From: DATBLE01 sp963764565
GTDB lineage: Bacteria > Actinomycetota > Thermoleophilia > Gaiellales > Gaiellaceae
Direction of reading: 5' to 3'
NCBI GenBank assembly: GCA_963764565.1
Contig: CAVXTD010000002.1
Location: forward strand, 62,001 to 126,000
Length of the DNA: 64,000 nucleotides
In this document: one piece after another, positions 10,561 to 21,733 of the stretch
How positions within the stretch are numbered: the first letter of the stretch is position 1
Layout: each line of letters opens with the position of its first letter
Position numbers and translations under genes: made by a program
Notes under the pieces: model-generated
Seen by the model: the letters and a program-made list of their open reading frames with translations, nothing else
Database searches by the model: none
Told to the model about the DNA's origin: nothing

Positions 10561-11237
10561 GCGCCGCGCCTAGAAGGTCGGATGATCGGGGTGGGGCGCA
10601 GGGGATGTCGCGCCTTCACCAAGAGCATGGTCCACGGGAACGGCGAGCGGATCTCCTCGACCGTCGCCGTGGCGCCCGAGCAGCTCCACGAACGCCTTGC
10701 GCGACCAGTGGTTCAGGTGCCCCGGGGTGTTCCCGAGATCCTTGATGTAGGCGCCGCGGGCCATGTTCAGCCCGCGCCACAGCGGCTCGCGCGGGACCGA
10801 CACGAGCAGGTGCCCGCCGCGCGCCACGCGCGCCATCTCGGCCACCGTGTGCTCGGCGTCGGGCACGTGCTCGAGCACCTCGATCGCCGCCGCGAGCTCG
10901 AACTCGCCGTCGCGCGAACGGCAGCTGCTCGGCCTTCATGACCTTGTACTCGAGGTTGGGCGCCTGGCGCTTGGCCCACTCGGCCTGGATCGCCGGGTCC
11001 TCGAGGTCGATGCCGACGACGCGGCCGTCGCGCAGGCGCTGCGCCCACTTGTGGGTGAGCACGCCCTCGCCGCAGCCGACGTCGAGCACGAGCGCGGCGA
11101 GGCCTTGGCCCACAGCTCGTCCAGCGTGCGCTCGAAGCCCGCCATCAGCCTCTTGACGACCGGGTTGGTGGACCCGTACTTGTCGTAGGTGTTGCCGGTG
11201 ACCGTGCCCTCGGCGTCGCGGGTGATCGTCGGCTCAC
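10557..11237 (-). CDS. SAM-dependent methyltransferase (class I)
   Basis: This enzyme would methylate a glycan or lipid precursor. The SAM-binding motif I is VLDVGCGEGVLTHKW, with the acidic motif II in VVGIDLEDP. The post-motif region reads EVLEHVPDAEHTVAEMARVA and the fold ends LLVSVPREPLWRGLN. The preceding segment ITRDAEGTVTGNTYDKYGS is common in methyltransferases of polyprenyl-glycan clusters. The start is a GTG overlapping the stop of the glycosyltransferase gene. The frame running into the ATGA overlap at 10557-10560 is taken as the real end. Frameshifts lie near 11225, 11095, 10915 and 10660. Confidence 0.83.
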
Positions 11238-12293
11238 AGCTTCAACGGCCTCGCGCTCTTCGGTGTTGCCCCGGCGCGTTCGCGCCTGTGCGTGGCTGGT
11301 CGGCGCGTGCGTCGGCTGCGCGCCCGGCTCGTAGTGCGAGGGCGGGATGCCCGCGTGCAGCTCGAGCCGGCGCACGCGCTCGAAGGTCCGCTGCAGCATC
11401 GATCCGCTGGCCGCTCAGCAGGTCGCCGATGACGCCGAGCGCGGCGAGCACGACCGCGGCGTTGAACAGCACCGCGCCGAGGATCAGCGACTGCACGTGG
11501 CCGGCGCCGTCGCCCTGCGAGCACGCGACGAGGAAGCGCGTCCAGACCGACGACCGCGACCACGCCGACGAGCAGCGCGAGCGTCATGAAGACCTTCAGC
11601 GGCTCGTACATCGAGTAGATGCGGAAGATCGAGACGCCGTTGCGGCGCACGTACGGACCACATCGACGGGAACAGCCGCGACTCGCGCGTCTTGGCGTTC
11701 GTCCGGATCGGGACGTGGTCGATCGCGACGGTCATCTTGCCCGCCTGGATGATCGTCTCGAGCGTGTAGGTGAACTTCGAGACGACCTGCAGCTGCAGCG
11801 CGGCCTCGCGGTTGTAGGCGCGGAAGCCCGACGTCGTGTCCGGCACCGTCGTCTCCGACGCCTGCCGCACGACCCACGAGCCGAGCCGCTGCAGCGACTT
11901 CTTCAGCGGCGAGAAGTGCTCGATCGTCATCACCTGGCGGTCGCCGACGACCATGTCGGCGTTGCCGGCGACGATCGGCGCGACGAGCTTCGGGATGTCC
12001 GGCCCGTAGTACTGGTTGTCGGCGTCGGTGTTGACGATCACGTCGGCGCCGAGCTTGAGCGCGGCGTCGAGCCCGGCCTGGAACCCGTTGGCGAGGCCCT
12101 TGTTGTTGGTCAGCCGGACGATGTGGTCGACGCCGTGCGCGCGCGCGACCTCGACCGTGCGGTCGGTCGAGCCGTCGTCGATCACGAGCCACTCGACGAC
12201 GTCGAAGCCGGCCACCTCGCGCGGCAGGTCGGCCAGCGTGTCGGGGAGGGTCTCCTCCTCGTTGAGGCAGGGAATCTGGATGATCAGCTTCAT
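11234..12293 (-). CDS. Family 2 glycosyltransferase, DPM1/ArnC-like
   Basis: This is a GT-A-fold enzyme that probably makes a lipid-linked sugar. The N-terminus MKLIIQIPCLNEEETLPDTL carries the nucleotide-binding ENEEE-like motif. The segment WLVIDDGSTDRT follows, and the metal-binding DxD lies in VIVNTDADNQYYGPDI. Catalytic-loop residues are in PDTTSGFRAYNREAA. After residue 230 there are two membrane segments (MTLALLVGVVAVV and LILGAVLFNAAVVLAALGV) and a charged tail. Indels lie near 11655, 11545 and 11400. The downstream methyltransferase and flippase genes are coupled to it by overlapping stop and start codons. Confidence 0.88.
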
Positions 12294-12332
12294 GCGCGAC
12301 GGCGAAAGACGGTACCGCGCGCGTCAGACTTC

Positions 12333-13914
12333 ATGGCTCGCATGGAGGGCACCACGCTCACCCGGCCGCGCCCGGGCACCGACTCCGCGCGCGCCGGCCG
12401 CGACCGTCTGGGACCGCGGCGACCGCGCTGGCGCGGATCGCCTTCGCGCTGCTCTGCCTGGGCTTCGTGGTCGGCTTCTTCGTCTTCCCGACCTACCCGG
12501 TCTACGACTCCTACTACTCGCTGCTGTGGGGCCGCGACCTGCTGCACGGGCACGCGCTCGTCTTCGACGGCTTCCGCTACCCGACCGAGCACCCGCTGGC
12601 GATCGCCGCCGGCGCGCTGATCTGCGCTGTTCGGCCGCGTGCGGCGACCGCCTCTGGGTGGCGCTGATCCTCGCCTCGTTCCTGGCGCTGGTCGCGGGCG
12701 TCTACCGGCTCGGCCGGATCGCCTCCACGCCGCTGGTCGGCGCGGTCGCGGCGGCGCTGCTGCTGACCCGCTTCGACTACCCGTTCCTGGCCGCCCGCGG
12801 CTACATCGACATCCCGTACATGGCGCTCGTCGTGTGGGCGGCGACGCTCGAGGCGACGCCGGCCGCGGCGCGGGGATGCCGGTGCTGCTGCTGCTCGCCT
12901 GCCGCCGGGCATGCTGCGCCCCGAGGCGTGGTTTCTCGCCGCCATGTACTGGCTGCTGGGTGGCGCTGGCGGCGACCTGGCGCGAGCGCTTCGTCTTCGC
13001 CGCGCTGGCGGCGCTCGGCCCGGTCGACTGGGCGGCTGGTCGACTGCCTCGTCACCGGCAACCCGCTGTTCTCGCTGCACGTACACGGCGGCCTCGGCCG
13101 AGGACCTCGGCCGCCAGCGCCCGCTGTCGGAGCTGCCGGCGGCGATCCCGGCGTTCTTCGCGGACCTCGTCAAGCTGCCCGTGCTCGTCGCCGCGGCGCT
13201 CGGCCTGGTGCTCGGGGTCGTGCATCTCGCCGCGGCGGATGCTGATGCCGATCGTGCTGCTGCTCGCCGGCGCTCGTGCACGTTCATCGCGATCGGCGTC
13301 GCGGGCGCGTCGGTGATCGAGCGCTACCTGGCCGTCCCGGCGCTGGCGCTGATGGTGCTCGCCGCGGTCGCGATCGGCGGCTGGACGATGCTCGCTGCCC
13401 GGCTGGGTGCGCACCGTCTGGATGGTCGGCGCGATCGGCGATCGTGCTCTTCGGCGTCGTCTTCACCGCCACGCACCTGAACCTCTCGCGCTTCGACAAC
13501 GAGCTGCGCTTCCGCGGCCAGGCGCACGACGACCTGACCGAGGTCCTGAGCGACCCGAAGGTCAAGGCCGGGCTGCGCTGCGGCCCGCTGACAGGCCCGA
13601 ACCACAAGATCGTCCCGGACTCGCGCTGGATCGCCGGGCTCGGCGACGGCAACGTGCTCGCGCGCGAATGGGTCGGCGGATCGAGCAGCAGGAGCCGACG
13701 CCGACGCCGGCAAGACGGACGCCAGCATCCGACCCGGTCGACCTCGCGAGCCGCTGTCCAGCAGGGCGGCGTGGCGATCGTCGTCACCAGCCGCTTCGCG
13801 ATCTTCAAGCACGCCTGGACGGACGCCGCCGACGACCCGCGCATCCAGGTCCCGCCGCCCGGCTTCAAGCGCGTCAAGACGACCCGCTTCTACGCCGCCT
13901 ATGTCCGCTGCTGA
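12333..13914 (+). CDS. Membrane glycosyltransferase, PMT-like
   Basis: This is a polytopic membrane protein of about 525 residues, divergent from the DPM1-like gene. After MARMEGTTLTRPRPG a first helix reads FALLCLGFVVGFFVF. The external loop has YPVYDSYYSLLWGRDLLHG, with the acidic residue expected in the active site of GT39-like enzymes. Further helices follow around 12660-12790 and 13140-13400. The C-terminus is a soluble domain with TATHLNLSRFDNELRFRGQ and ends TTRFYAAYVRC. Many indels are present. It overlaps the next PMT-like gene by 14 bp, so the two are translated together. They probably use the sugar donor made by the neighbouring operon. Confidence 0.72.
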
Positions 13915-15652
13915 GCTGCGCCGCGCGCCGCGTCGCGCGCCGGCGGTCGGCTGGCCCGCGGCGCTGCCGGGCTGTTCGTCGTCGCGCTCGTCGCTGCGGC
14001 TGGTCGGCCTGCAAGACCGGGCCTGCCGTACGTCTACAACGCCGACGAGAACAGCCACTTCGTGCCGCGCGCGATCGGGCATGTTCGGGCACGGCCTGAA
14101 CCCGGACTACTTCATCAACCCGCCCGCGTTCACGTACGTCGTCCACGTGCTCTTCGCGCTGCGCTGGGGCACCGATCCGGCCGACGATCGGCGGCGCCTT
14201 CGCGGCCGACCCGACGGCGGCGTTCGCGATCGCCCGCGCGGCGTCCGCGGTCCTCGGCGCGCTCGCCGTGCCGCTGACGGCGATCGCCGGCGCGCGGCTG
14301 TTCGACGACCGCCGCGTCGGCTTGCTCGCCGGCGCGCTGCTCGCGGTCGCGTTCCTGCCGGTCCACTACAGCCACTTCGCGCTCAACGACGCGCCGACGC
14401 TCGCGCCGCTGGCGCTGGCGTTGGTCGGCGTCGCCGGCATCTACCGCACCGGCCGCACGCGCGAGTACGTGCTCGCCGGGCGTCGCGCTGGGCGTGGCGA
14501 TCGCGACCAAGTACACGGCCGGGATCGTGCTCGTGACGCGTGTCGCCGCGGCGTTCGCCTCGCCGGTCGCGCACGCGCGCGTGCGCAACCTGCGTGCTCG
14601 CGGTCGGCGCTGATCGTGCGCCGGCTTCGTCGCCGCCAACCCGTACGCGCTGCTCGACCACCACGCGTTCCGCGACGGCCTCGCGCAAGCAGACCGAGAC
14701 CGCGGGCGAGGAGGGCGGCAAGCTCGGCCTCGCCAACACAGTCGGGCTGGCGCTACTACCTGTCGGCACGTGCACCTGGGGCCTCGGCTGGCTGCCGTCG
14801 CTCGCCGCGCTCGGCGGCGCGCGTCGGCGCTGCTCGCGCGCGCACCGCCGGCTCGCGCTGCTGCTCGCGCCCGCGCCGATCCTGCTGTTCCTCTACCTCG
14901 GCCACCAGTCGCGCTTCTTCGCCCGCTGGATGCTGCCGATCTACCCGATCCTCTGCCTGCTCGCGGCCTGCGGCGTGATCGCCGCTCGCCGACCGGCTGC
15001 CGCGCGCCGCGGCGCGTCCGGCCTCGTCGCCGCCGCTGTCGGCGCTCGTGCTGCTCCAGGGCCTCGTCTTCAGCGTCCACAACGACGTCGTGCTGGCCCG
15101 GGCCGACACGCGCATGCTCGCGCGCGACTGGATGGTCGCGAACATCCCGGCGGGCTCGAAGATCGTCGTCGAGCCGATCGCGCCCGACCAGTGGGCGACG
15201 GACGCCGGCCATCCGCTGTTCGAGGACCGGCGGACCGGCAGCGGCAACCGCTGGAACAAGTGGCGCACGTCGCGCTCGTGCTTCTTCAACGGCAGGCACG
15301 ATCGACGGCGGCGCCTGCCCGCGTGGTCAAGCTCGAGGACTACGAGCGCACCACGCGGCCCGAGCTGGTCGGCACCTACGAGCGCGGCGGCTTCTGCTGG
15401 GTCGTCACCGGCTCGACCCAGTACGGCCGCGCGTACGCGGACCCGCAGGCCGTCCCGTACGCGCTGCCGCTACTACGGCGAGCTGCAAGAAGCGCGGGGA
15501 GGTCGTCTACCGCGTCGAGCCCGTACGGCAGGCGCCGAGCCGTGCCGTTCTCCTTCGACTACTCGTTCAACTACTACCCGCTCGACCTACGACCGCCCGG
15601 GGCCCGAGATCGTGATCTACCAGCTGCGATGGCGGCGACATGCGCGGCATGA
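13901..15652 (+). CDS. Membrane glycosyltransferase, PMT-like (second of a pair)
   Basis: This is a polytopic protein of about 580 residues. The catalytic loop near residue 45 reads YVYNADENSHFVPRAIG, with the acidic residues typical of the protein-mannosyltransferase superfamily. It is followed by LNPDYFINPPAFTYVVHVLF and by several helices (LTAIAGARLFDDRRVGLLAG and others). The C-terminal soluble domain contains DWMVANIPAGSKIVVEPIAP. Indels interrupt it at least eight times. The likely stop is the TGA at 15650, which overlaps the ATG of the SanA-like gene. Its acceptor and sugar are unknown. Confidence 0.72.
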
Positions 15653-16303
15653 GGCGACTGGTCGTTCTCGGCGGTCGTCTGCGGGTCCTGCTCGCCGTCG
15701 GCGTGCCGAACCTGATCGTGTGGCTCGGCGGGCGCACGCCCGTGACGACGGACGCGCGCGAAGGTCCCGCACGCCCAGGCCGCGCTCGTGCTCGGCGCGC
15801 AGGTCATGCCCGACGGCGCGCCGAGCATCATGCTCGCCGACCGCATCGACCGCCGCCGCCGAGCTCTACAAGGCCGGCCGCGTCAACAAGCTGCTGCTCT
15901 CCGGCGACCACCGCCGCCTGGACTACGACGAGGTCGGCACGATGCGGCGGATCCTGCTCGCGCAGGGCATCCCGGCGCAGGACATCTTCACCGACCACGC
16001 GGGCTTCGACACGTGGGACTCGCGCGCAGCGCGCGCGGCGCGTCTTCGACGTCTCCAGCGCCGTCGTCGTGACCCAGAGCTTCCACATGGCGCGCGCGCT
16101 CTACGACGCCCGCCGCGCCGGCCTGAAGGTCACCGGCTTCGCCGCCGACCGGCGCGACTACGGCCGGTGATGCGGCGCCTGCGAGGTCCGCGAGGCCGCC
16201 GCGCGCGTCAAGACCTCGGCGACGTCGTGACCGGCGCCGACCCGCATTTCCTCGGCGCCCGAGATCCCGATCACCGGCGACGGCCGGGTCGTGGGGGGAT
16301 TGA
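15649..16303 (+). CDS. SanA/YdcF-like DUF218 envelope protein
   Basis: This single-pass membrane protein of about 215 residues has a DUF218 (ElyC/SanA/YdcF) domain, a fold linked to cell-envelope integrity. The N-terminal helix MRRLVVLGGRLRVLLAVGVP is followed by QAALVLGAQVMPDGAPSIML, LLLSGDHRRLDYDEVGTMRR and VTQSFHMARALYDARRAGL, all typical of the family. Alternative starts are 15640 and 15649, and the latter overlaps the preceding stop. Frameshifts lie near 15765, 15860, 16035 and 16190. The ending GPEIPITGDGR and a TGA at 16301-16303 fit the usual SanA C-terminus. The context supports a role in surface polymer assembly. Confidence 0.8.
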
Positions 16304-16333
16304 TCTCGCCGAGTCAATATCGTCTGTAGGTAC

Positions 16334-17464
16334 GTGAGCACCCTTCAGGCCACCGACCACGAGCATCTCGCCCGCGCGATCGAGCTCGCCGAGGGCGGCC
16401 GCGGCGCGACAGCCCGAACCCGCTCGTCGGCGCGGTGATCGTCGCGACGGGCGCGTGCTCGGCGAGGGCTTCCACACCGCGCTGGGCGGGCCGCACGCCG
16501 AGCGCGCGGCGATCGCCGCCGCCGGCGGCGCCGACCTGCGCGGCGCGACGATGTACGTCTCGCTCGAGCCGCTGCTGCCACACCGGCCGCACGCCGCCGT
16601 GCACGGACGCGATCATCGAGGCCGGGATCGCCCGCGTCGTCGTCGCCTCCGACGACCCGACCGAGAAGGCCGCCGGCCGCGGGCTCGGGCATCCTGCGCG
16701 ACGAGGGGATCGACGGTCGAGATCGCCGACGGCGAGCTCGCCGCCGCGCGCGCGCCTGCTCAACCAGCCGTTCCGCAAGCACGCCCGCACCGGGCCGCCC
16801 GTTCGTGCTCTTCAAGTCGGCGATGACGCTCGACGGCAAGGTCGCGACCCGCACCGGCGACTCGCAAGTGGATCTCGCGGCGAGGACTCGCGCCGGCTCT
16901 CGCACCACTGGCGCGCCGAGGTCGACGCGGTCGTCGGTCGGCATCGGCACCGCGCTGGCCGACGACCCGCAGCTGACCGCGCGCATCGAGGGCGTCACGC
17001 GCCAGCCGCGCCGGATCGTCTTCGACTCCGAGGCCCGCCTGCCGCTGGACTCCCAGCTCGTGCGCGGCGCCGCCGAGGTGCCGCTGACCGTCGTCGTCAC
17101 CCGCGCCGCGCCGCGCACCGCGGTCGACGCGCTGGAGGTCGCCGGCGCCGAGGTCGATCGTCGCCACCGGCGCCAACGAGCCCGACCGCGTGCGCAACGC
17201 GCTCGTCCAGCTCGGCGCGCCGGGCATCACGTCGATCCTGCTCGAGGGCGGCCCGCACCTCGCGGGCGCGTTCCTGGACGCCGGCGAGGTCGACGAGATC
17301 CGCCTGTTCGTCGCGCCCGTCGTGCTCGGCGGCTCGAGCGCCCGCGACCCGCTCGAGGGCGAGGGCGCCGAGCGCATCGCCGCCGCCGATGCGCGCGCTG
17401 ACGCTCGACTGCGCGCGCGTCGGCCGACGACGTGCTGATCACCGCCCGCATGCGGGAGTGGTAG
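16334..17464 (+). CDS. ribD: Bifunctional riboflavin deaminase/reductase RibD
   Basis: RibD catalyses the second and third steps of riboflavin synthesis. The N-terminal deaminase domain has NPLVGAVIV, then GGPHAERAAI with the zinc-binding HAE. The usual EPCCHTGRTPPC cluster is split here by an indel at about 16570. The C-terminal reductase domain begins VLFKSAMTLDGKVATRTGDS and continues with GIGTALADDPQLTAR and ITSILLEGGPHLAGAFLDAG. The start is the GTG giving VSTLQATDHEHLARA. Indels lie near 16405, 16450, 16575, 16690, 16720, 16795, 16870, 16935, 17150, 17390 and 17425. The ribE gene starts 3 bp after the stop. Confidence 0.93.
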
Positions 17465-17467
17465 CGC

Positions 17468-18060
17468 GTGTTCACCGGGCTGGTCGCTGACCTCGGCACG
17501 GTCGACGGCCGTCGACGCCACCGCCGACGGCGTGCGCCTGGACGTGCAGACTTCGCTCGCCGCCGAGATCGAGCGAGGGCGACTCCGTCGCCGTCAACGG
17601 CGTCTGCCTGACCGCCACGCGCGATCGCCGACGGGGCGTTCGCCGCCGACGTCATGCACGAGTCGCTGCGGCGCTCGTCGCTGGCGGAGGTCGCGCGCGG
17701 GCGCGCAGGTCAACCTCGAGCTGCCGCTGCGCGCCGCCGACCGCCTCGGCGGCCACGTCGTGCAGGGCCACGTCGACGGCGTCGGCCGTCGTGCGCGAGA
17801 CCCGCGAGGACGGCTTCGCCCGCGTCGTGACGTTCGACGCGCCCGCCGAACTGCTGCGCTACGTCGTCGAGAAGGGCTCGATCGCCGTCGACGGCGTGTC
17901 GCTCACCGTGTCGCGCGATCGACGACGACGCGTTCTCCGTGTCGCTGATCCCCGAGACGCTGGAGCGCACGACGCTCGGGCACGGCCGAGCCCGGGCCGG
18001 CCCGTCAACCTGGAGGTGGACGTGCTCGCGAAGTACGTGGAGAAGCTGGTCGCCCGATGA
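17468..18060 (+). CDS. ribE: Riboflavin synthase alpha subunit
   Basis: This enzyme dismutates two lumazine molecules into riboflavin. The two tandem lumazine-binding halves are visible. The first starts VFTGLVADLGTV and carries VNGVCLTAT. The second starts GGHVVQGHVDGV and carries VDGVSLTVS. The protein ends VDVLAKYVEKLVAR. The starting GTG with MFTG-like N-terminus is typical, because that end forms part of the trimer contact. Frameshifts lie near 17510, 17570, 17625, 17700, 17790, 17920 and 17985. The stop overlaps the ATG of the ribBA gene (ATGA). Confidence 0.93.
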
Positions 18061-19336
18061 GCCAGGCCGTTCGCGACCGTCGAGGAGGCGCTGGAGGAGA
18101 TCCGCGCCGGGCGCATGGTCGTCGTCTGCGACGACGAGGACCGCGAGAACGAGGGCGACCTCACGCTGGCGGCGCAGTTCGCGACGCCCGAGGCGATCAA
18201 CTTCATGGCCAAGGAGGGGCGCGGGCTGATCTGCCTCGCGCTGACCCCCGAGCGCTGCGACGAGCTCGGCCTGGACCTGATGGCGGCCAAGAACGAGTCG
18301 CCGTTCGAGACCGCGTTCACGGTCTCGATCGAGGCGCGCGACGGCATCACCACCGGCATCTCGCGCCGCCGACCGCGCGCGCACGATCCAGGTCGCGATC
18401 GACCCCGCGTCCGCGCCGCGCGACCTCGTCCAGCCCGGCCACGTCTTCCCGCTGAAGGCCAAGCCCGGCGGCGTGCTCGAGCGCACCGGCCAGACCGAGG
18501 CCGCCGTCGACCTCGCGCGGCTGGCCGGCCTGAACCCCGCCGGCGTGATCTGCGAGGTCATGAACGACGACGGCACGATGGCCCGCGTCGACGACCTCGC
18601 AGCGCTACTGCGCCCACCACGGCCTGAAGATGATCACCGTCGCCGACCTGATCGCCTACCGGCGCAAGCACGACCAGCTCGTCGAGCGCGTCGTCGAGAC
18701 GCGGCTGCCGACGGGCTTCGGCGAGTTCAGCGCCGTCGGCTACCGCTCGCTGGTGGACGGCAAGCACCACGTCGCGCTCGTCAAGGGCGACGTCGCGGGC
18801 GCAGCAGGACGTGCTCGTCCGCGTCCACTCCGAGTGCCTGACCGGCGACGTCTTCCACTCGCTGCGCTGCGACTGCGGCGAGCAGCTCGAGTCCGCGCTG
18901 GCGATGATCGAGCGCGAGGGCTCCGGCGTGCTGCTCTACCTCGCCCAGGAGGGCCGCGGGATCGGCCTGCTGAACAAGCTCAGGGCCTACAACCTGCAGG
19001 ACCAGGGCTGGACACCGTCGAGGCCAACCTCGAGCTCGGCCTGCCGGTCGACCTGCGCGACTACGGCATCGGCGCGCAGATCCTCGTCGACCTCGGGCTG
19101 ACTCAGATCCGCATCCTCACCAACAACCCGAAGAAGATCCGCGGCCTGGAGGGCTACGGGCTGTCGCGTCACCGCGCAGGTGCCGATCGAGCACGCCCCG
19201 AACCCGCACAACGAGGCCTACCTGCGCGCCAAGCGCGACCGCCTCGGCCACACGCTGCACCACCAGGGGCTCGCGCTGGACGAGCAGATGGTCCACGACG
19301 AGGCCGTATCACGACCGCGAGCGCCGCGCCGCGTGA
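18057..19336 (+). CDS. ribBA: Bifunctional RibBA (DHBP synthase / GTP cyclohydrolase II)
   Basis: This enzyme makes both precursors of riboflavin, one from ribulose 5-phosphate and one from GTP. The DHBP synthase domain has VVVCDDEDRENEGDLTLAA (acidic catalytic loop) and LERTGQTEAAVDLARLAGL. The GTP cyclohydrolase II domain begins near residue 205 and contains VRVHSECLTGDVFHSLRCDC, with its zinc cysteines, and LYLAQEGRGIGLLNKL. The end is reconstructed in the frame that reads YHDRERRAA and stops at 19336, where TGA overlaps the GTG of ribH. Indels lie near 18070, 18370, 18600, 18800, 19010, 19170 and 19300. Confidence 0.93.
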
Positions 19337-19748
19337 AGTTCGCGATCGTCGTCGGGCGCTTCTACGAGGAGCTGGCGGAGCGGCTCGTGAGCGGGCGCCC
19401 AGGGCGTCTTCGAAGGCCGGCGCGGAGGCCGACGTCTTCGACGTCCCCGGCGCCTTCGAGCTGCCGCTGGCCGCCAAGTTCCTGGCCGAGACCGGGCGCT
19501 ACGCCGGCATCGCCTGCCTCGGCGCGGTCATCCGCGGCGAGACCGACCACTACGACTACGTCTGCTCCGAGGCCGCGCGCGGGATCATGGACGTGCAGCT
19601 GCGCACCGGCGTCCCGTGCGCGTTCGGCGTGCTGACGGTCGAGAACATGGACCAGGCGCTCGCCCGCACCGGCGGCGGCAAGCGCGACCAGGGCGCCCAC
19701 GCCGCCGAGGCCGTGGTCACGCTGGCGCGGCTGAAGGCCTCGCTCTAA
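19333..19748 (+). CDS. ribH: 6,7-dimethyl-8-ribityllumazine synthase
   Basis: Lumazine synthase joins the two precursors made by RibD and RibBA, and its product goes to RibE. The protein starts VKFAIVVGRFYEELAERLV. The conserved VFDVPGAFELPLAAKFLAE is followed by CLGAVIRGETDHYDYVCSE, the phosphate and pyrimidine site, and by FGVLTVENMDQALAR. About 138 residues is slightly short at the N-terminus compared with typical members but otherwise complete. One indel lies near 19400. It is the last gene of the riboflavin operon. The region ahead of ribD is too short to hold an FMN riboswitch. Confidence 0.94.
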
Positions 19749-19797
19749 CGCCGCGGGCCGGGCCCTGGGTGACGGCGTCCGGATCCACGGCCGGGCC

Positions 19798-21476
19798 CTA
19801 CTGGTCTTTTCCCGCCTTCTTCTTGGCCTCCTTGAGCGCCTTGGAGACCTCGTGCAGTTGTTGTCGCCGTACTCGTCGAGGCGCCGCTGCAAGATCGGGA
19901 TCGCCGCGTCCGGCTGCCCGAGCGCGGTCAGTGCGACGCCCTCCTCGAACATCGCGTACCCGCACGGGCTCAGCTGGTGCGCGCTCCCGCACGCCTGCTC
20001 GGCCGCACGCGACTTCTGCAATGCAGTGTTGAAGTCGCCCGCGCGGCGCGCGTTGTAGCCCTCGATCTGCAGCTGCGAGGCGCGCTTGAGGTCGGGCGAC
20101 CCGCTCGTGTTCTGCGGCGTGTCCGTCGCGGTCGGCGCCGCGCTGGGCGTGCTCGTGGGCGCCGGCGAATCCGTGGCCGAGGCCGTCGGCGTCGCGGTCG
20201 GCTTCTCCGTCTTGTCCGCCGTCGCCGTCGCCTTCGGCGTGTGCTGCGCCCGCGGCTGATGCGACGGCTTGTCCGGCGAGCCGCCGCCGCGCGCCAGGGC
20301 GAAGACCCCGGCGCTGGCAAGGATCACCAGCGCGATCAACGCGATCAACAACGGCGCCGCGTTGCGCCGCTCGGGCGCAGCCGCCGGCGCGCGCCGGCCG
20401 CTCGTCGTGCCGCGCCGCCGGCCGCCGTAGGCCCGTGTCGCACCGTCGTCACGCCCGCGGCCGCCCGGCCCGTCGGCGTGTGCCGCCGCGCCGAAGTCTC
20501 GCTGCGCGCCGCCGGCGAGGTAGCCGGCGACGTCCTGGTCGTCCCAGTCGCCGGAGCGCGCCGCGGCCTCGGGCGGCGCTGCGCCGCCAGCGCCCGCTCC
20601 GCCCCGGCGGCGCCGCAGCGGCTTCGTCGGGCCGGTCGGCTCGGCGGACAGGGTGCGGGCGAGCTCGTCGACGAAGCGAGCGGCGGTTTCCCAGCGGTCG
20701 CGCGGCCCCTTGGCGAGTCCGCGTTCGAGCACCGCGTCAACCGCGCGCGACAGCCCGGGGGCGCGCTCGGAGGCCGGGGGCACCGGATCCTCGACGTGGG
20801 CGCGGGCCTGAGCGGCGAAGTGCTCGGCGTCGAACGGGCGCGTGCCGGTCAGCAGCTCGTACGCGACGACGCGAGCGCGTAGCGGTCCGACGCCGAGGTC
20901 GCGGCCTCGCCCAGCGCCTGCTCGGGCGACAGATACGCGGCGGTGCCGAGCACCTGGCCGGTCGCCGTCAGCTGGTCCTCCCAGGCGACGCGGGCGATCC
21001 CGAAGTCGGCCACCGCGAGCCGGTCGTGGTCGTCGAGCAGCAGGTTCCCCGGCTTGATGTCGCGGTGCACGACGCCGGCCTCGTGGGCGGTGTCCAGAGC
21101 ACCCGCGGCCTCGTCGCAGCCAGCGCAGCGTCGTCTCCTGCGAGATCTCCCGGCTCGACTTCAAGCGGTCGCCGACCGAGCCGCCGCGCATGATCTCCAT
21201 GACCATGAAGACGCGGTCGCGATGCTCGCCGACGTCGTAGATCGTGACGACGTGCGGGTGCGAGGAAAGCCCAGCCGCGGCACGTGCCTCGCGCTGGAAA
21301 CGGCGGCGCGCGCGCTCGTCCTCGCCGAGGTGGGAAGCGAGCAGCTTGACCGCGACATCGCGGTCCAGCAGTTCGTCATGCGCCTCCCACACGCTGGCCA
21401 TCCCGCCGTTGGCGAGATGCCGCACCACGCGGTAGCGGTCCGGCAGGGAGATGCGGTCCGGGGTGACCGGGGGCAT
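19798..21476 (-). CDS. Membrane Ser/Thr protein kinase (PknB-like) with TPR-like extracellular tail
   Basis: This is an eukaryotic-type kinase of about 560 residues. The kinase domain (residues 12-275) has the glycine loop LANGGMASV, the catalytic lysine in DVAVKLLASHL, the catalytic loop HRDIKPGNLLLDD, DFGIARV and the APE-like LSPEQALG. A linker rich in Gly and Ala follows. One membrane helix (PLLIALIALVILASAGVFAL) leads to a Thr/Pro-rich stalk and a C-terminal helical repeat domain (YNARRAGDFNTALQKSRAAE) resembling TPR units. ATG 21476 is preferred over the upstream GTG. Indels lie near 21110, 20870 and 19850. It points away from rpmB, sharing the 46-bp gap. Confidence 0.88.
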
Positions 21477-21506
21477 CGCACACACGGTACCCGCCGGTGC
21501 GGGTCC

Positions 21507-21512
21507 TATACT
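21507..21512 (+). promoter_or_regulatory. Probable -10 element of rpmB
   Basis: The hexamer TATACT lies 10 bp before the ATG of rpmB in otherwise GC-rich DNA, so the messenger would have a very short or no leader. No good -35 is seen 17 bp upstream. This is a visual call only. Confidence 0.4.
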
Positions 21513-21522
21513 CTCCGCCTCG

Positions 21523-21712
21523 ATGGCCCGAATCTGTCACTCCTGCGGCAAGCGCCCCGCCTTCGGCCAGAGTCGCTCGCACTCGATGGTCGCGACCAAG
21601 CGCCGCTTCGATGTCGAACGTCCAGAAGGTCCGCATCGTCGAGAACGGGGCGCCAAAGCGCGTCTATGTCTGTACGCGCTGCCTGAAGGCTGGCAAGGTC
21701 ACGAAGGCATAG
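21523..21712 (+). CDS. rpmB: 50S ribosomal protein L28
   Basis: This is a structural protein of the large ribosomal subunit. The sequence MARICHSCGKRPAFGQSRSH and the tail VYVCTRCLKAGKVTKA are diagnostic. The two CxxC pairs (CHSC and CTRC) show the zinc-binding C+ form. The family length of about 62 residues fits after correcting one extra base near 21615, where RRFD is followed by NVQKVRIVENG in the next frame. The DAK2/FakA-like gene follows after 21 bp, an arrangement common in actinobacteria and firmicutes. Confidence 0.95.
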
Positions 21713-21733
21713 GCCGGACGCCGCGGCCCCGTC

